Shown here one piece after another: positions 29,631 through 37,442 of a stretch of DNA of 64,000 nt. The stretch's first letter is position 1. Each line of letters opens with the position of its first letter. The position numbers were made by a program, and so were the translations under genes. The notes beneath the pieces are model-generated. The model saw nothing but the letters and a program-made list of their open reading frames with translations, was not told where the DNA came from and did no database searches. Origin of the DNA: Microthrixaceae bacterium (GTDB lineage: Bacteria; Actinomycetota; Acidimicrobiia; Acidimicrobiales; DATDAH01); the NCBI GenBank assembly GCA_020637195.1, contig JACJWK010000001.1:124001-188000 (forward strand), given 5' to 3'.

Positions 29631-29670
29631 GCCCGGGGCAACGGACTCGGGGGCGGCACCCCCCGGTCGG

Positions 29671-29676
29671 TAACCT
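29671..29676 (+). promoter_or_regulatory. -10-like element for aroC
   Basis: TAACCT, 8 bases before the aroC ATG with no Shine-Dalgarno sequence in between. It would start the aroC-aroK-aroB-aroQ transcript. Confidence 0.45.
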
Positions 29677-29684
29677 CGGGACCG

Positions 29685-30863
29685 ATGCTGCGCTACCTCA
29701 CCGCCGGCGAGTCGCACGGCCAGGCCCTCGTGGTCGTGATCGAAGGCCTGCCCGCGGGCCTGGAGATCACCGAGGCCGACCTCCAGGACGAGCTGCGCCG
29801 TCGGCGACTCGGGTACGGGCGGGGGCCGCGCATGCGCTTCGAGCAGGACGAGCTCCGCCTGCTCGGCGGGATCCGCCACGGCCGCACCCTCGGGTCCCCG
29901 GTGGCGATCGAGATCGGCAACTCGGAGTGGGAGCGCAAGTGGACCGAGGAGATGTCCCCGGCACCGGGTGAGACCGCGAGCCCGCTCACCCAGCCCCGGC
30001 CCGGCCACGCCGACCTCGCCGGCATGCAGAAGTACGGGTTCACCGATGCCCGCAACGTGCTCGAGCGGGCCTCCGCCCGCGAGACCGCGGCGCGGGTCGC
30101 TGCGGGGGCCGTGGCCAAGAAGCTGCTCGCCGCGCTGGACGTGGCCATCCTCTCCCACGTCGTGGCGGTCGGCCCCGTGGAGTCGAAGTCCACCCGGCTG
30201 CCCGCGCCGGGCGACCTCGACCGCATCGACGAGTCGTCGGTGCGCTGCTTCGACGCCGACGCCGAGGCGGCGATGGTCGACGAGATCAAGGCGGCGGCCC
30301 GGGAGGGCGACAGCCTGGGCGGCGTCGTCGAGGTGCTGGCCTACGGCGTCCCGGTCGGTCTCGGGAGCCACGTGCACTGGGACCGCAAGCTCGACGCCCT
30401 CCTCGCCCAGGCGCTGATGAGCATCCAGGCGGTCAAGGGCGTCGAGATCGGTGACGGGTTCGAGGTCGCGGCCCGGCGGGGGAGCGCGGCGCACGACCCC
30501 ATCGCCTGGGACGCCGAGGACGGCCGCTACCGGCGGGAGTCGGGCCTGGCCGGCGGCGTCGAGGGCGGCATCTCGACGGGCGAGGTCCTCCGGGCGCGGC
30601 TCGCCATGAAGCCGCTGGCCACGCTCAACCGACCCGTGCTGAAGACCGTGGACACCGTCACCAAGGAGGAGACGGTGTCGTTCAAGGAGCGCACCGACGT
30701 CACCGCGGTCCCGGCCCTCGGCGTGGTGGCCGAGACCATGGTCGCCCTGGTGCTCGCCGACGAGGTGAGCCGCAAGTTCGGGGGTGACTCGGTGGACGAG
30801 CTCGTCCGCAACGCCGACGCCTACCTGGCCGCGGTCGACGGTGGCAGCGATCGTCGTGGGTGA
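29685..30863 (+). CDS. aroC: Chorismate synthase
   Basis: Last shikimate step, converting EPSP to chorismate with reduced FMN, 392 residues. Signatures: LRYLTAGESHGQALVVVIEG at the N-terminus, RLGYGRGPRMRFEQDE, GRTLGSPVAI, the active-site segment ERASARETAARVAAGA and the C-terminal GGVEGGISTGEVLRARLAMK. It is first of four co-oriented, overlapping aro genes and overlaps aroK by eight bases. Confidence 0.96.
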   Translation: MLRYLTAGESHGQALVVVIEGLPAGLEITEADLQDELRRRRLGYGRGPRMRFEQDELRLLGGIRHGRTLGSPVAIEIGNSEWERKWTEEMSPAPGETASPLTQPRPGHADLAGMQKYGFTDARNVLERASARETAARVAAGAVAKKLLAALDVAILSHVVAVGPVESKSTRLPAPGDLDRIDESSVRCFDADAEAAMVDEIKAAAREGDSLGGVVEVLAYGVPVGLGSHVHWDRKLDALLAQALMSIQAVKGVEIGDGFEVAARRGSAAHDPIAWDAEDGRYRRESGLAGGVEGGISTGEVLRARLAMKPLATLNRPVLKTVDTVTKEETVSFKERTDVTAVPALGVVAETMVALVLADEVSRKFGGDSVDELVRNADAYLAAVDGGSDRRG

Positions 30864-31395
30864 CCACATCGTCCTCATCGGGATGATGGGTGCAGGCAAG
30901 ACGTCGGTCGGTCGTCGCGTCGCCGAGGCCCTCGACCGGCCCCTGGTCGACACCGACGCGCTGGTCGAGGCGCGGACGGGCCGCACCGTGCGGGAGATCT
31001 TCGAGGCGGACGGCGAGGCCGCGTACCGGGCCATCGAGGCCGACGCCGTGGCCGACGCGGTCGACTGGCCCGAGCCCGCCGTGCTGGCCGCCGCGGGCGG
31101 GGTCGTGCTCTACCCGGCCAGCCGGGACCGACTGCACGACGCCGGCACCGTCGTGTGGCTGGCCGCCACCCCCGCCACGCTCGCCGGCCGGGTCCGCCCC
31201 GGCGACCACCGGCCGCTCCTCGGCACGGACCCCGAGCCGGTGCTGCGACGCCTGCTCGAGGAGCGCCACGCGCTCTACGAGGAGCTGGCGGACGAAGTCG
31301 TCGTCGTCGACGACCTGACCACCGAGCAGGCGGCCGAGTGCGTGCTCGCCGCGTGCGACCGGCCCGAGCCGTCCGCGCCCCGGCGGTCGTCATGA
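30856..31395 (+). CDS. aroK: Shikimate kinase
   Basis: Phosphorylates shikimate at the 3-hydroxyl, about 179 residues. Walker A is GMMGAGKTSVGRRVA, the shikimate-binding Asp-Thr-Asp appears in LVDTDALVEARTG, and the Gly-rich AAAGGVVLYP and the lid RVRPGDHRPLL are present. Two GTG starts are possible; the one used keeps a short overlap with aroC, while 30841 would add five residues. It overlaps aroB by four bases. Confidence 0.92.
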   Translation: MGDHIVLIGMMGAGKTSVGRRVAEALDRPLVDTDALVEARTGRTVREIFEADGEAAYRAIEADAVADAVDWPEPAVLAAAGGVVLYPASRDRLHDAGTVVWLAATPATLAGRVRPGDHRPLLGTDPEPVLRRLLEERHALYEELADEVVVVDDLTTEQAAECVLAACDRPEPSAPRRSS

Positions 31396-32429
31396 GCAGC
31401 CCGGGCGCGGGCCTCCGGAGCGTGCCCGTCGACCTGGGCGACGACTCCTACGAGGTGTGGGTCGGCGCCGGGGCGCGCCGGCACCTGGCCGAGGTGCTGC
31501 CGTCGGGAGCCGGTCGCGCCGCGGTCGTCACCCAGGCGACCGTGGGCGTGACCGTGGACCCGGGCATCGAGCACCGCGTGTTCACCATCGGCGACGGCGA
31601 GCCGGCCAAGCGGCTGGCCACGGTCGAGGACCTGTGCCGGCGGTGGGCGCAGTGGGGGATGACGCGCCGCGACGTGGTGGTCGCGGTGGGCGGCGGCGTG
31701 GTCACCGACACCGCCGGGTTCGCCGCCGCCGTGTACCACCGGGGGATCGCGGTCGTGCACGTGCCGACCACCCTCCTCGGGCAGGTGGACGCGGCCATCG
31801 GCGGCAAGACCGGGGTGAACCTGCCGGAGGGCAAGAACCTGGTGGGCGCGTTCTGGCAGCCGGCCGCGGTGCTGTGCGACACCGAGGTGCTCGAGACGCT
31901 GCCGCCGCGTGAGTACGCGAGCGGCCTCGGCGAACTGGCCAAGTACCACTTCTTGACCGGGGACGACCTCGGCGACCTCCCGCTCGACGAGCGGGTGGCC
32001 CGCTGCGTCGCCATCAAGGCCGCCATCGTGGCCGAGGACGAGCGCGAGGGCGGCCGCCGGGCCCTGCTCAACTACGGCCACACCCTCGCGCACGCGCTCG
32101 AGATCGCGGGCCACCACGACCTGCGCCACGGCGAGGCCGTCGCGCTCGGCCTGATCTTCGCGGCCCGCCTGGCGCGCCGACTCGAGCGGGTGGGCGACGG
32201 CCGCGTCGCCGACCACGAGGCCGTCGTGGCCGGCTACGGGCTTCCGGACCGGCTCGATCCCGGGCACGACCCCGACGAGCTGGTCGCGCTGATGAAGCGC
32301 GACAAGAAGGCCCTCGACGGTCTGACGTTCGCGCTCGACGGCCCCGACGGGGTCGAGGTGGTCGCCGGTGTCCCCGAGGACGTCGTGCGCACGACGCTCG
32401 TGCAGTGGCTGGGCGAGGGAGGCCGCTGA
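31392..32429 (+). CDS. aroB: 3-dehydroquinate synthase
   Basis: NAD- and zinc-dependent conversion of DAHP to dehydroquinate, 345 residues. Key segments: AVGGGVVTDTAGFAAAVYHR (NAD binding), VPTTLLGQVDAAIGGKTGVN, EYASGLGELAKYHFL, LNYGHTLAHALEIAGHH and LRHGEAVALGL, which contain the metal-binding Glu and two His. ATG overlaps the aroK stop; aroQ begins within its stop (TGATG). Confidence 0.95.
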   Translation: MSSPGAGLRSVPVDLGDDSYEVWVGAGARRHLAEVLPSGAGRAAVVTQATVGVTVDPGIEHRVFTIGDGEPAKRLATVEDLCRRWAQWGMTRRDVVVAVGGGVVTDTAGFAAAVYHRGIAVVHVPTTLLGQVDAAIGGKTGVNLPEGKNLVGAFWQPAAVLCDTEVLETLPPREYASGLGELAKYHFLTGDDLGDLPLDERVARCVAIKAAIVAEDEREGGRRALLNYGHTLAHALEIAGHHDLRHGEAVALGLIFAARLARRLERVGDGRVADHEAVVAGYGLPDRLDPGHDPDELVALMKRDKKALDGLTFALDGPDGVEVVAGVPEDVVRTTLVQWLGEGGR

Positions 32430-32878
32430 TGGCCCAGGTGCTGCTGCTCCTCTCGGGTCCCAACCTGAACCTGCTGGGGGACCGCGAGCCCGACGTGTAC
32501 GGAACCGACACCCTCGACGACCACGTGGTGGCCGCGACGGCCCGGGCCGCTCGCTACGGGCTCGAGGTCGAGCACGTGCAGAGCAACGCCGAAGCCGACC
32601 TGGTCGACGCCGTCCACGGCGCGCGGGGCCGGGCCGCGGCCATCGTCGTGAACGCCGGCGCCCTGACGCACTACGGGTGGTCACTCCACGACGCGCTCGC
32701 CGCCTACGACGGCCCCATCGTCGAGCTCCACCTGTCCAACCCCGACCGTCGTGAGCCGTGGCGTCACACGTCGGTGGTCTCGCCGGTGGCCACGGGGCTG
32801 ATCAGCGGCTTCGGGGGCCACGGGTACCGCCTGGCTGTGGACGCCGTGGCCGAGCTGTTGGGCATCACCGTTGCCTGA
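32429..32878 (+). CDS. aroQ: 3-dehydroquinate dehydratase, type II
   Basis: Dehydrates dehydroquinate to dehydroshikimate, 149 residues, normal for the small dodecameric type II enzyme. Motifs: LSGPNLNLLGDREPDVYG, QSNAEADLVDAVHGAR, VVNAGALTHYGWSLHDAL, and VELHLSNPDRREPWRHTSVV with the catalytic His region and ISGFGGHGY. With aroE upstream this completes four consecutive steps in one gene group; no DAHP synthase or EPSP synthase gene is in the window. Confidence 0.95.
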   Translation: MAQVLLLLSGPNLNLLGDREPDVYGTDTLDDHVVAATARAARYGLEVEHVQSNAEADLVDAVHGARGRAAAIVVNAGALTHYGWSLHDALAAYDGPIVELHLSNPDRREPWRHTSVVSPVATGLISGFGGHGYRLAVDAVAELLGITVA

Positions 32879-33986
32879 CCCCGTCGAGGGTCTCACGGCC
32901 ATGGACGTCGCCGGCCGGGTCGAGCGCCTCCGTCCGGCGCTGGCGGGCGCGGGCTGCGACGGCCTGCTCGTCACGAGCCTGGTGAACATCCGCTACCTCA
33001 CCGGCTTCACGGGCTCGGCGGGCCTGCTCCTGGTGCTGGACGACGACCTGCTCCTGGTGACGGACGGGCGCTACGCCCAGCAGGCGGACGATCAGCTCGC
33101 CGCGGCCGGTGTGGCCGCCCGCCTCGAGATCTCGGGCACCGGCCAGCGCGAGCTGCTCGGCGCCGCGGTCAGGGGAACGGGTCGCCTCGGGTTGGAGGCC
33201 TCGTCGGTCACGTGGGCCCAGACCCGCCGCTTCGACGACGACTGGTTCCCGGACGCCACCCTGGTGCCCACCGACGGCCTCGTGGAGTCCCTGCGGATCG
33301 TGAAGGACGCCGGTGAGGTGGCCCGCATCGAAGCCGCGGCGCACCTCGCCGACGCCGCCCTCGCCGAGGTGCGTCCCCTGCTCCTCGACGGGCCCACCGA
33401 GGCGGAGCTGGGCCTGGCGCTCGACACCGCCATCCGCCGCCGCGGCGCCGAGGGCACGTCGTTCGAGACGATCGTCGCGTCGGGCCCGAACGGGGCCAAG
33501 CCCCACCACCGTCCGGGGCCCCGCCCGATCGGCGAGGGCGACCTCGTGGTGCTCGACTTCGGTGCCCTCGTCGACGGCTACTGCTCGGACATGACCCGCA
33601 CGTTGATGGTGGGCGAGCCGAGCCCCACCCAGCAGCGCATGCTCGACGTCGTCACCGCCAGCCAGCGTGCCGGCGTGGCCGCCGTCGCGCCCGACGTGGC
33701 CACCGCGGCGGTCGACGCCGCCTGCCGATCGGTGATCGACGAGGCCGGTTGGGGCGACGCCTTCGTCCACGGCACGGGGCACGGGGTGGGCCTGCAGATC
33801 CACGAGGACCCGAGGGTGGCGGCCACGGCCACTGCTACGCTCGCTCCCGGCCACGTCGTCACCGTCGAACCCGGCGTCTACCTGCCCGAGCACGGCGGGG
33901 TGCGGGTCGAGGACACCGTCGTGGTCACCGACGAGGGGTGCCGCCCGCTCACCCTCGCGCCCAAGCGGCCGCTCGTGGCCGCCTGA
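32871..33986 (+). CDS. Xaa-Pro aminopeptidase-like M24 family peptidase
   Basis: Metallopeptidase releasing N-terminal residues before proline, 371 residues. N-terminal creatinase-like domain (LLVTSLVNIRYLTGFTGSAG), then the pita-bread domain with metal ligands: two Asp in VVLDFGALVDGYCSDMTRT, His in HGTGHGVGLQIHE, Glu in VTVEPGVYLPEHGGVRVED. The TTG start overlaps aroQ by eight bases; ATG 32901 is an alternative. The position between aroQ and efp is widely conserved in Gram-positive bacteria. Confidence 0.92.
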   Translation: MPDPVEGLTAMDVAGRVERLRPALAGAGCDGLLVTSLVNIRYLTGFTGSAGLLLVLDDDLLLVTDGRYAQQADDQLAAAGVAARLEISGTGQRELLGAAVRGTGRLGLEASSVTWAQTRRFDDDWFPDATLVPTDGLVESLRIVKDAGEVARIEAAAHLADAALAEVRPLLLDGPTEAELGLALDTAIRRRGAEGTSFETIVASGPNGAKPHHRPGPRPIGEGDLVVLDFGALVDGYCSDMTRTLMVGEPSPTQQRMLDVVTASQRAGVAAVAPDVATAAVDAACRSVIDEAGWGDAFVHGTGHGVGLQIHEDPRVAATATATLAPGHVVTVEPGVYLPEHGGVRVEDTVVVTDEGCRPLTLAPKRPLVAA

Positions 33987-34009
33987 CCGACCGACCCCGA
34001 AGGACCGAC

Positions 34010-34573
34010 ATGGCGACCATCACCACCAACGACCTGAAGAACGGCATGGCCCTCGACCTCGACGAGGGGCTGTTCCAGGTGGTCGAGTTCCAGCACGTGA
34101 AGCCCGGCAAGGGGGGTGCCTTCGTCCGCACCACCCTCAAGAACGTGCGCTCCGGCGCCGTGCTCGATCGCACGTTCCGGGCGGGCGAGAAGGTCGAGCG
34201 GGCGATCATCGACAAGCGTGAGATGCAGTTCCTCTACCGCGAGGCCGAGGACTACGTCTTCATGGACAACGCGTCCTACGACCAGATCAGCGTGGGTCGC
34301 GCCGCGCTCGACACGGCCGCCGACTACCTGCTCGAGGGCAACGCCGCGGTGCTGCAGATGTACGGCGACGAGATCGTGGGCGTGGACCTGCCGGCGGCCG
34401 TCGAGCTCGCGATCGCCGAGACCGAGCCCGGGATCCAGGGGGACCGGGTCTCGGGCGCGCGCAAGCCCGCCACGCTCGAGACCGGCCTCGTCGTGCAGGT
34501 GCCGCTGTTCGTGGGTCCCGGCGACCGCATCAGGGTCGACACCCGCACGGGCGAGTACCTCAGCCGAGCCTGA
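34010..34573 (+). CDS. efp: Translation elongation factor P
   Basis: Relieves ribosome stalling at polyproline, 187 residues. Three beta-barrel domains; domain I has ITTNDLKNGMALDLDEGLF and the tip loop HVKPGKGGAFVRTTLKN, whose Lys is the residue modified in some bacteria. Domains II-III: RAGEKVERAIIDKREMQFLY, YDQISVGRAALDTAADYLLE, VQVPLFVGPGDRIRVDTRTG. No epmA/epmB or ymfI modification gene is nearby. Confidence 0.96.
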   Translation: MATITTNDLKNGMALDLDEGLFQVVEFQHVKPGKGGAFVRTTLKNVRSGAVLDRTFRAGEKVERAIIDKREMQFLYREAEDYVFMDNASYDQISVGRAALDTAADYLLEGNAAVLQMYGDEIVGVDLPAAVELAIAETEPGIQGDRVSGARKPATLETGLVVQVPLFVGPGDRIRVDTRTGEYLSRA

Positions 34574-34599
34574 CCCCGCCGGCAACGGACCCCACGCCC

Positions 34600-35646
34600 A
34601 TGACCGTCGCCGGGAGCCGCCGCGAGGCGCGCGAGCGCGCCCTCGGGCTGCTGTACGAGGCCGAGAGCAAGGGCGAGCGACCGACCGTCGTGCTCGAGGG
34701 CCTGCCGGTCGAGCCCGATCCCTACGCGGCGCGACTGGTGGCGGGGGTCGAGGCGAACGCCGACGAGATCGACGCGCTCCTGCGCCGGTTCGCGCGGGGT
34801 TGGAGGCTCGAGCGCATGCCCGCGGTCGACCGCGCCCTGCTGCGGGTGGGGACCTACGAGCTGCTGGGCGAGCCCGACGTGCCCACGGCGGCGGTCGTGT
34901 CCGAGGCGGTCGAGCTCGCCGCCCGGTACTCGACCGACGAGTCGGGGCGGTTCGTGAACGGGCTCCTCGCCCGCATCGCGCGCGAGGTGCGGGGCGAGGG
35001 CCGGGAGGGGGCCCTTCCCCCCTCGGTCGAGCCGGCGGCCGCGAGCCGGTCGCCCGTGCCCGGCCCCGACGAGCTCCGCGACGCCGAGGTCGAGGTCGAG
35101 ACCGGCCTCGAGGTCGACGAGGACCTCGCGCTGGGCTCCGCGGCCGCGCGCTGGCAGCGCGGCCGCGCTGGGCTCCGCGCCGCGCTCGGCGCCGCCCCGC
35201 AGTCGATCCGCCGGTCGCCGACCGACCCGCCGACCCCGCGCCGGCGGGGTCGCCGCTCCCGCTCCCTCAGCCGCCACTCGGCGACGGTGTGGTCCGCCTC
35301 CGCCCGTGGCTGCCGGCCGACGCCCCCGCCCTCGTGGCGGCGTGGTCCGATCGTGACGTGGCCCGCTGGAGCCCGCCGCCCCGCCGCCGCGCGCTGGTCG
35401 ACGCCCGCCGGTGGATCGACGGCACGCCGCGCCTGCGCGAACGAGGCCTGGCGCTCGACCTGGTCATCGCCGCGGTCGGCCCCGGCGACACCGTGCTGGG
35501 CGAGGTCGGCCTCTCCGATGTCGTCGACGGCCGCGCCACCATCGGCTACTGGGTGGCCGCCGAGCACCGGGGGCGGGGACACGCCACCCGGGCCGTGCGC
35601 CTGCTGTCCGCGTGGGCGCTCCAGCGCCTGGGCCTCGACGCCGTGA
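34600..35646 (+). CDS. nusB: Transcription antitermination factor NusB, 3' end unresolved
   Basis: RNA-binding factor for rRNA antitermination with NusE. The NusB fold covers about the first 135 residues: SRREARERALGLLYEAE, WRLERMPAVDRALLRVGTYELL, AAVVSEAVELAARYSTDESGRFVNGLLARIA. After it comes an acidic Glu/Val/Asp tail (DELRDAEVEVETG). The frame then stays open until 35646, well inside the acetyltransferase read in another frame, so this end is not believable. A lost stop, a missing base, or a true NusB-acetyltransferase fusion after one indel are all possible. The useful part is 34600 to about 35180. Confidence 0.75.
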   Translation: MTVAGSRREARERALGLLYEAESKGERPTVVLEGLPVEPDPYAARLVAGVEANADEIDALLRRFARGWRLERMPAVDRALLRVGTYELLGEPDVPTAAVVSEAVELAARYSTDESGRFVNGLLARIAREVRGEGREGALPPSVEPAAASRSPVPGPDELRDAEVEVETGLEVDEDLALGSAAARWQRGRAGLRAALGAAPQSIRRSPTDPPTPRRRGRRSRSLSRHSATVWSASARGCRPTPPPSWRRGPIVTWPAGARRPAAARWSTPAGGSTARRACANEAWRSTWSSPRSAPATPCWARSASPMSSTAAPPSATGWPPSTGGGDTPPGPCACCPRGRSSAWASTP

Positions 35647-35750
35647 CCGCGACGGTCGACCCGACCAACCGCGACTCGGTCGCCGTGCTGCGCCGCGCGG
35701 GGTTCACCGCCGACGCGCCCGACCGCTGGGTCCTCGCCGCCCGGCCCTGA
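35289..35750 (+). CDS. GNAT family N-acetyltransferase
   Basis: Acetyl-CoA-dependent acyltransferase of the RimJ/RimL-like group, 153 residues from GTG. Visible: VRLRPWLPADAPALVAAWSD, WRIDG-type helix, GEVGLSDVVDGRATIGYWV, the acetyl-CoA loop AAEHRGRGHATRAVRLLSAWA, then VDPTNRDSVAVLRRAGF. In the same frame a plausible N-terminus (LPLPQPPLGDG) extends upstream with no start codon, suggesting that the true start was lost or that it is joined to nusB. Substrate unknown. Confidence 0.8.
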   Translation: MVRLRPWLPADAPALVAAWSDRDVARWSPPPRRRALVDARRWIDGTPRLRERGLALDLVIAAVGPGDTVLGEVGLSDVVDGRATIGYWVAAEHRGRGHATRAVRLLSAWALQRLGLDAVTATVDPTNRDSVAVLRRAGFTADAPDRWVLAARP

Positions 35751-35815
35751 GCCGGGGCCGGGCCGGCGCCGCGCGATCTTCCCGCCCGGGTCGGCCGCCC
35801 CGCGCCGCCGGCTGC

Positions 35816-35821
35816 TACGGT
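35816..35821 (+). promoter_or_regulatory. -10-like element of the pyr operon promoter
   Basis: TACGGT, placing a transcription start just before the PyrR binding loop and giving a leader of about 50 bases ahead of the pyrR TTG. No recognisable -35 element in the GC-rich sequence before it. Confidence 0.35.
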
Positions 35822-35839
35822 GCACTCCTGACCGTGAAC

Positions 35840-35857
35840 CGGGTCCCGTGAGGCCCG
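35840..35857 (+). promoter_or_regulatory. PyrR RNA-binding loop in the pyr leader
   Basis: A CGGG/CCCG stem closes a loop reading TCCCGTGAGG. Together with the next C this fits the PyrR binding-loop consensus known from Bacillus attenuators (UCC-N-G-N-GAGG-Y) at every fixed position. It ends about eight bases before the AGAGGAGA ribosome binding site of pyrR, so UMP-bound PyrR could block translation of its own operon. The consensus is from memory; a covariance search would confirm it. Confidence 0.7.
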
Positions 35858-35878
35858 AACGGACAGAGGAGACGCCGC

Positions 35879-36457
35879 TTGGCCGAACGCGAACGCCGCA
35901 TCACGCCCCCGTACGGGGGCGTTTTCGTTGCCCGGGCCCGGGTCATGGAGGCCGACGACATCCGCCGGGCGATCTGGCGCATGGCCCACGAGGTGATCGA
36001 GCGCAACCAGGGCGTCGACGAGACGGTGGTCGTCGGCCTCCAGACCGGCGGGGTGGCGCTCGCCGAGGCCCTGGCCACGGCCCTGCACGACATCGGCGAA
36101 GACCCCGAGGCGTCGCCGGTGCCGGTCGGGACGCTGGACGTCGCGTTCTACCGCGACGACATCGGCCTGCGGCCGGTGCTGCCCGAGGCGGTCACGGACA
36201 TCCCCTTCGACATCACGGGCAAGTTCGTGGTGCTGGTGGACGACGTCTTGTTCACCGGCCGCACCATCCGGGCGGCGCTCGACGCCCTCACCGACTACGG
36301 CCGGCCCCGCGCCATCCAGTTGGCCGTGATGATCGACCGGGGCCACCGGGAGCTGCCGATCCGGCCCGACTACGTCGGCAAGAACCTCCCCACCCGCCGC
36401 GACGAGGTGGTGGACGTCACCCCCGACGGCGTCGACATCGGGGAGATGCGGAAGTGA
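35879..36457 (+). CDS. pyrR: Bifunctional pyr operon regulator/uracil phosphoribosyltransferase PyrR
   Basis: RNA-binding repressor of pyrimidine genes with uracil phosphoribosyltransferase activity, 192 residues from TTG. Core: VMEADDIRRAIWRMAHEVIE, GLQTGGVALAEALA, DVAFYRDDIG, the PRPP loop VVLVDDVLFTGRTIRAALDAL, and RPDYVGKNLPT. The TTG is chosen because AGAGGAGA lies six bases upstream, whereas ATG 35945 has no ribosome binding site and loses the conserved first strand. With TTG the first codons run through a terminator-like hairpin. First gene of the pyr operon. Confidence 0.93.
   Translation: MAERERRITPPYGGVFVARARVMEADDIRRAIWRMAHEVIERNQGVDETVVVGLQTGGVALAEALATALHDIGEDPEASPVPVGTLDVAFYRDDIGLRPVLPEAVTDIPFDITGKFVVLVDDVLFTGRTIRAALDALTDYGRPRAIQLAVMIDRGHRELPIRPDYVGKNLPTRRDEVVDVTPDGVDIGEMRK
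35903..35925 (+). terminator. Intrinsic terminator/attenuator hairpin within the 5' codons of pyrR
   Basis: A perfect 20-base palindrome, ACGCCCCC with loop GTAC and GGGGGCGT, followed by TTTT and then CGTT. This is the strongest intrinsic-terminator shape seen in the window and lies between the PyrR binding loop and the body of pyrR. It falls in frame within pyrR if translation starts at 35879, so it may act only when ribosomes do not occupy it. Confidence 0.7.
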
Positions 36458-36494
36458 CGGCGACCCGGGTCCCGGTCGGCGAGACGGGCGCGCC

Positions 36495-37442
36495 GTGAGC
36501 CACGACCTGCTCTCGGTCGGGGACCTCGGGGCGGACGGCATCGACGAGGTCCTCCAGCTCACCGACTCGTTCGTCGAGGTCAGCGAGCGGGCCATCCCCA
36601 AGGTCCCCGCGCTGCGGGGCAAGACCGTCGCCTGGCTCTTCTACGAGGACTCGACCCGCACCAGGCTCTCGTTCGAGACCGCCGCGCGCCGCCTCTCCGC
36701 CGACGTCATGAACTTCTCCGTCGCCTCGTCGTCGGTGAAGAAGGGCGAGTCCCTCCGCGACACGGTCCAGACGATCGAGGCCATGGGCGTCGACGCCATC
36801 GTCGTGCGCCACCGGTCGGCAGGGGCCCCCTGGCAGGTGGCCAAGTGGGCCGACGCCTCGGTGGTCAACGCCGGCGACGGCTGGCACGAGCACCCCACCC
36901 AGGCCCTGCTCGACTGCTACACGATCCGCCAGCACCTCGGCTCGTGCGAGGGCCGGCACGTCGCGATCGTGGGCGACGTCAAGCACTCCCGGGTCGCCCG
37001 GTCCGACGTCCTGGCGTTCACCGCGATGGGTGCCGAGGTCACGATCGTCGGCCCGCCCACGCTGCTGCCGCCGAGCCTGGAGGGCTGGCCGGTCGCGGTC
37101 AGCCACGATCTCGACTCGGTGCTGCCCAAGGTCGACATCGTCTACCTGCTGCGCATGCAGCGCGAGCGGATGGCGTCGGGGCTCATCCCCTCGCTGCGCG
37201 AGTACACGGCCCGCTACGGCCTCACCCGGCGGCGGGTCGACCGCCTCGGCGAGGACGCGCTGGTCATGCACCCCGGCCCGATGAACCGGGGGGTGGAGAT
37301 CGCCGCCGACGTGGCCGACCTGCCCCGCTCGGTGATCGTCGACCAGGTGCGCAACGGCGTGGCCGTGCGCATGGCCGTGCTCTACCTGCTGCTCGGCGCG
37401 GGCAGTGACAAGGTCCTGACCGGCGTGGAGGGGGCATCGTGA
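36495..37442 (+). CDS. pyrB: Aspartate carbamoyltransferase catalytic subunit
   Basis: Joins carbamoyl phosphate and aspartate, second pyrimidine step, 315 residues. Carbamoyl-phosphate motif FYEDSTRTRLSFETAARRL, then SSVKKGESLRDTVQTI, VRHRSAGAPW, NAGDGWHEHPTQALLDCYTI, the aspartate-domain LLRMQRERM and VMHPGPMNRGVEI. No pyrI regulatory chain follows, as usual outside enterobacteria. GTG start; overlaps pyrC by four bases. Confidence 0.96.
   Translation: MSHDLLSVGDLGADGIDEVLQLTDSFVEVSERAIPKVPALRGKTVAWLFYEDSTRTRLSFETAARRLSADVMNFSVASSSVKKGESLRDTVQTIEAMGVDAIVVRHRSAGAPWQVAKWADASVVNAGDGWHEHPTQALLDCYTIRQHLGSCEGRHVAIVGDVKHSRVARSDVLAFTAMGAEVTIVGPPTLLPPSLEGWPVAVSHDLDSVLPKVDIVYLLRMQRERMASGLIPSLREYTARYGLTRRRVDRLGEDALVMHPGPMNRGVEIAADVADLPRSVIVDQVRNGVAVRMAVLYLLLGAGSDKVLTGVEGAS

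Noticed and set aside
35834..35851. A six-codon GTG-to-TGA reading frame in the pyr leader
   Set aside because: It lies inside the PyrR binding loop and has no ribosome binding site; too short to separate from chance.
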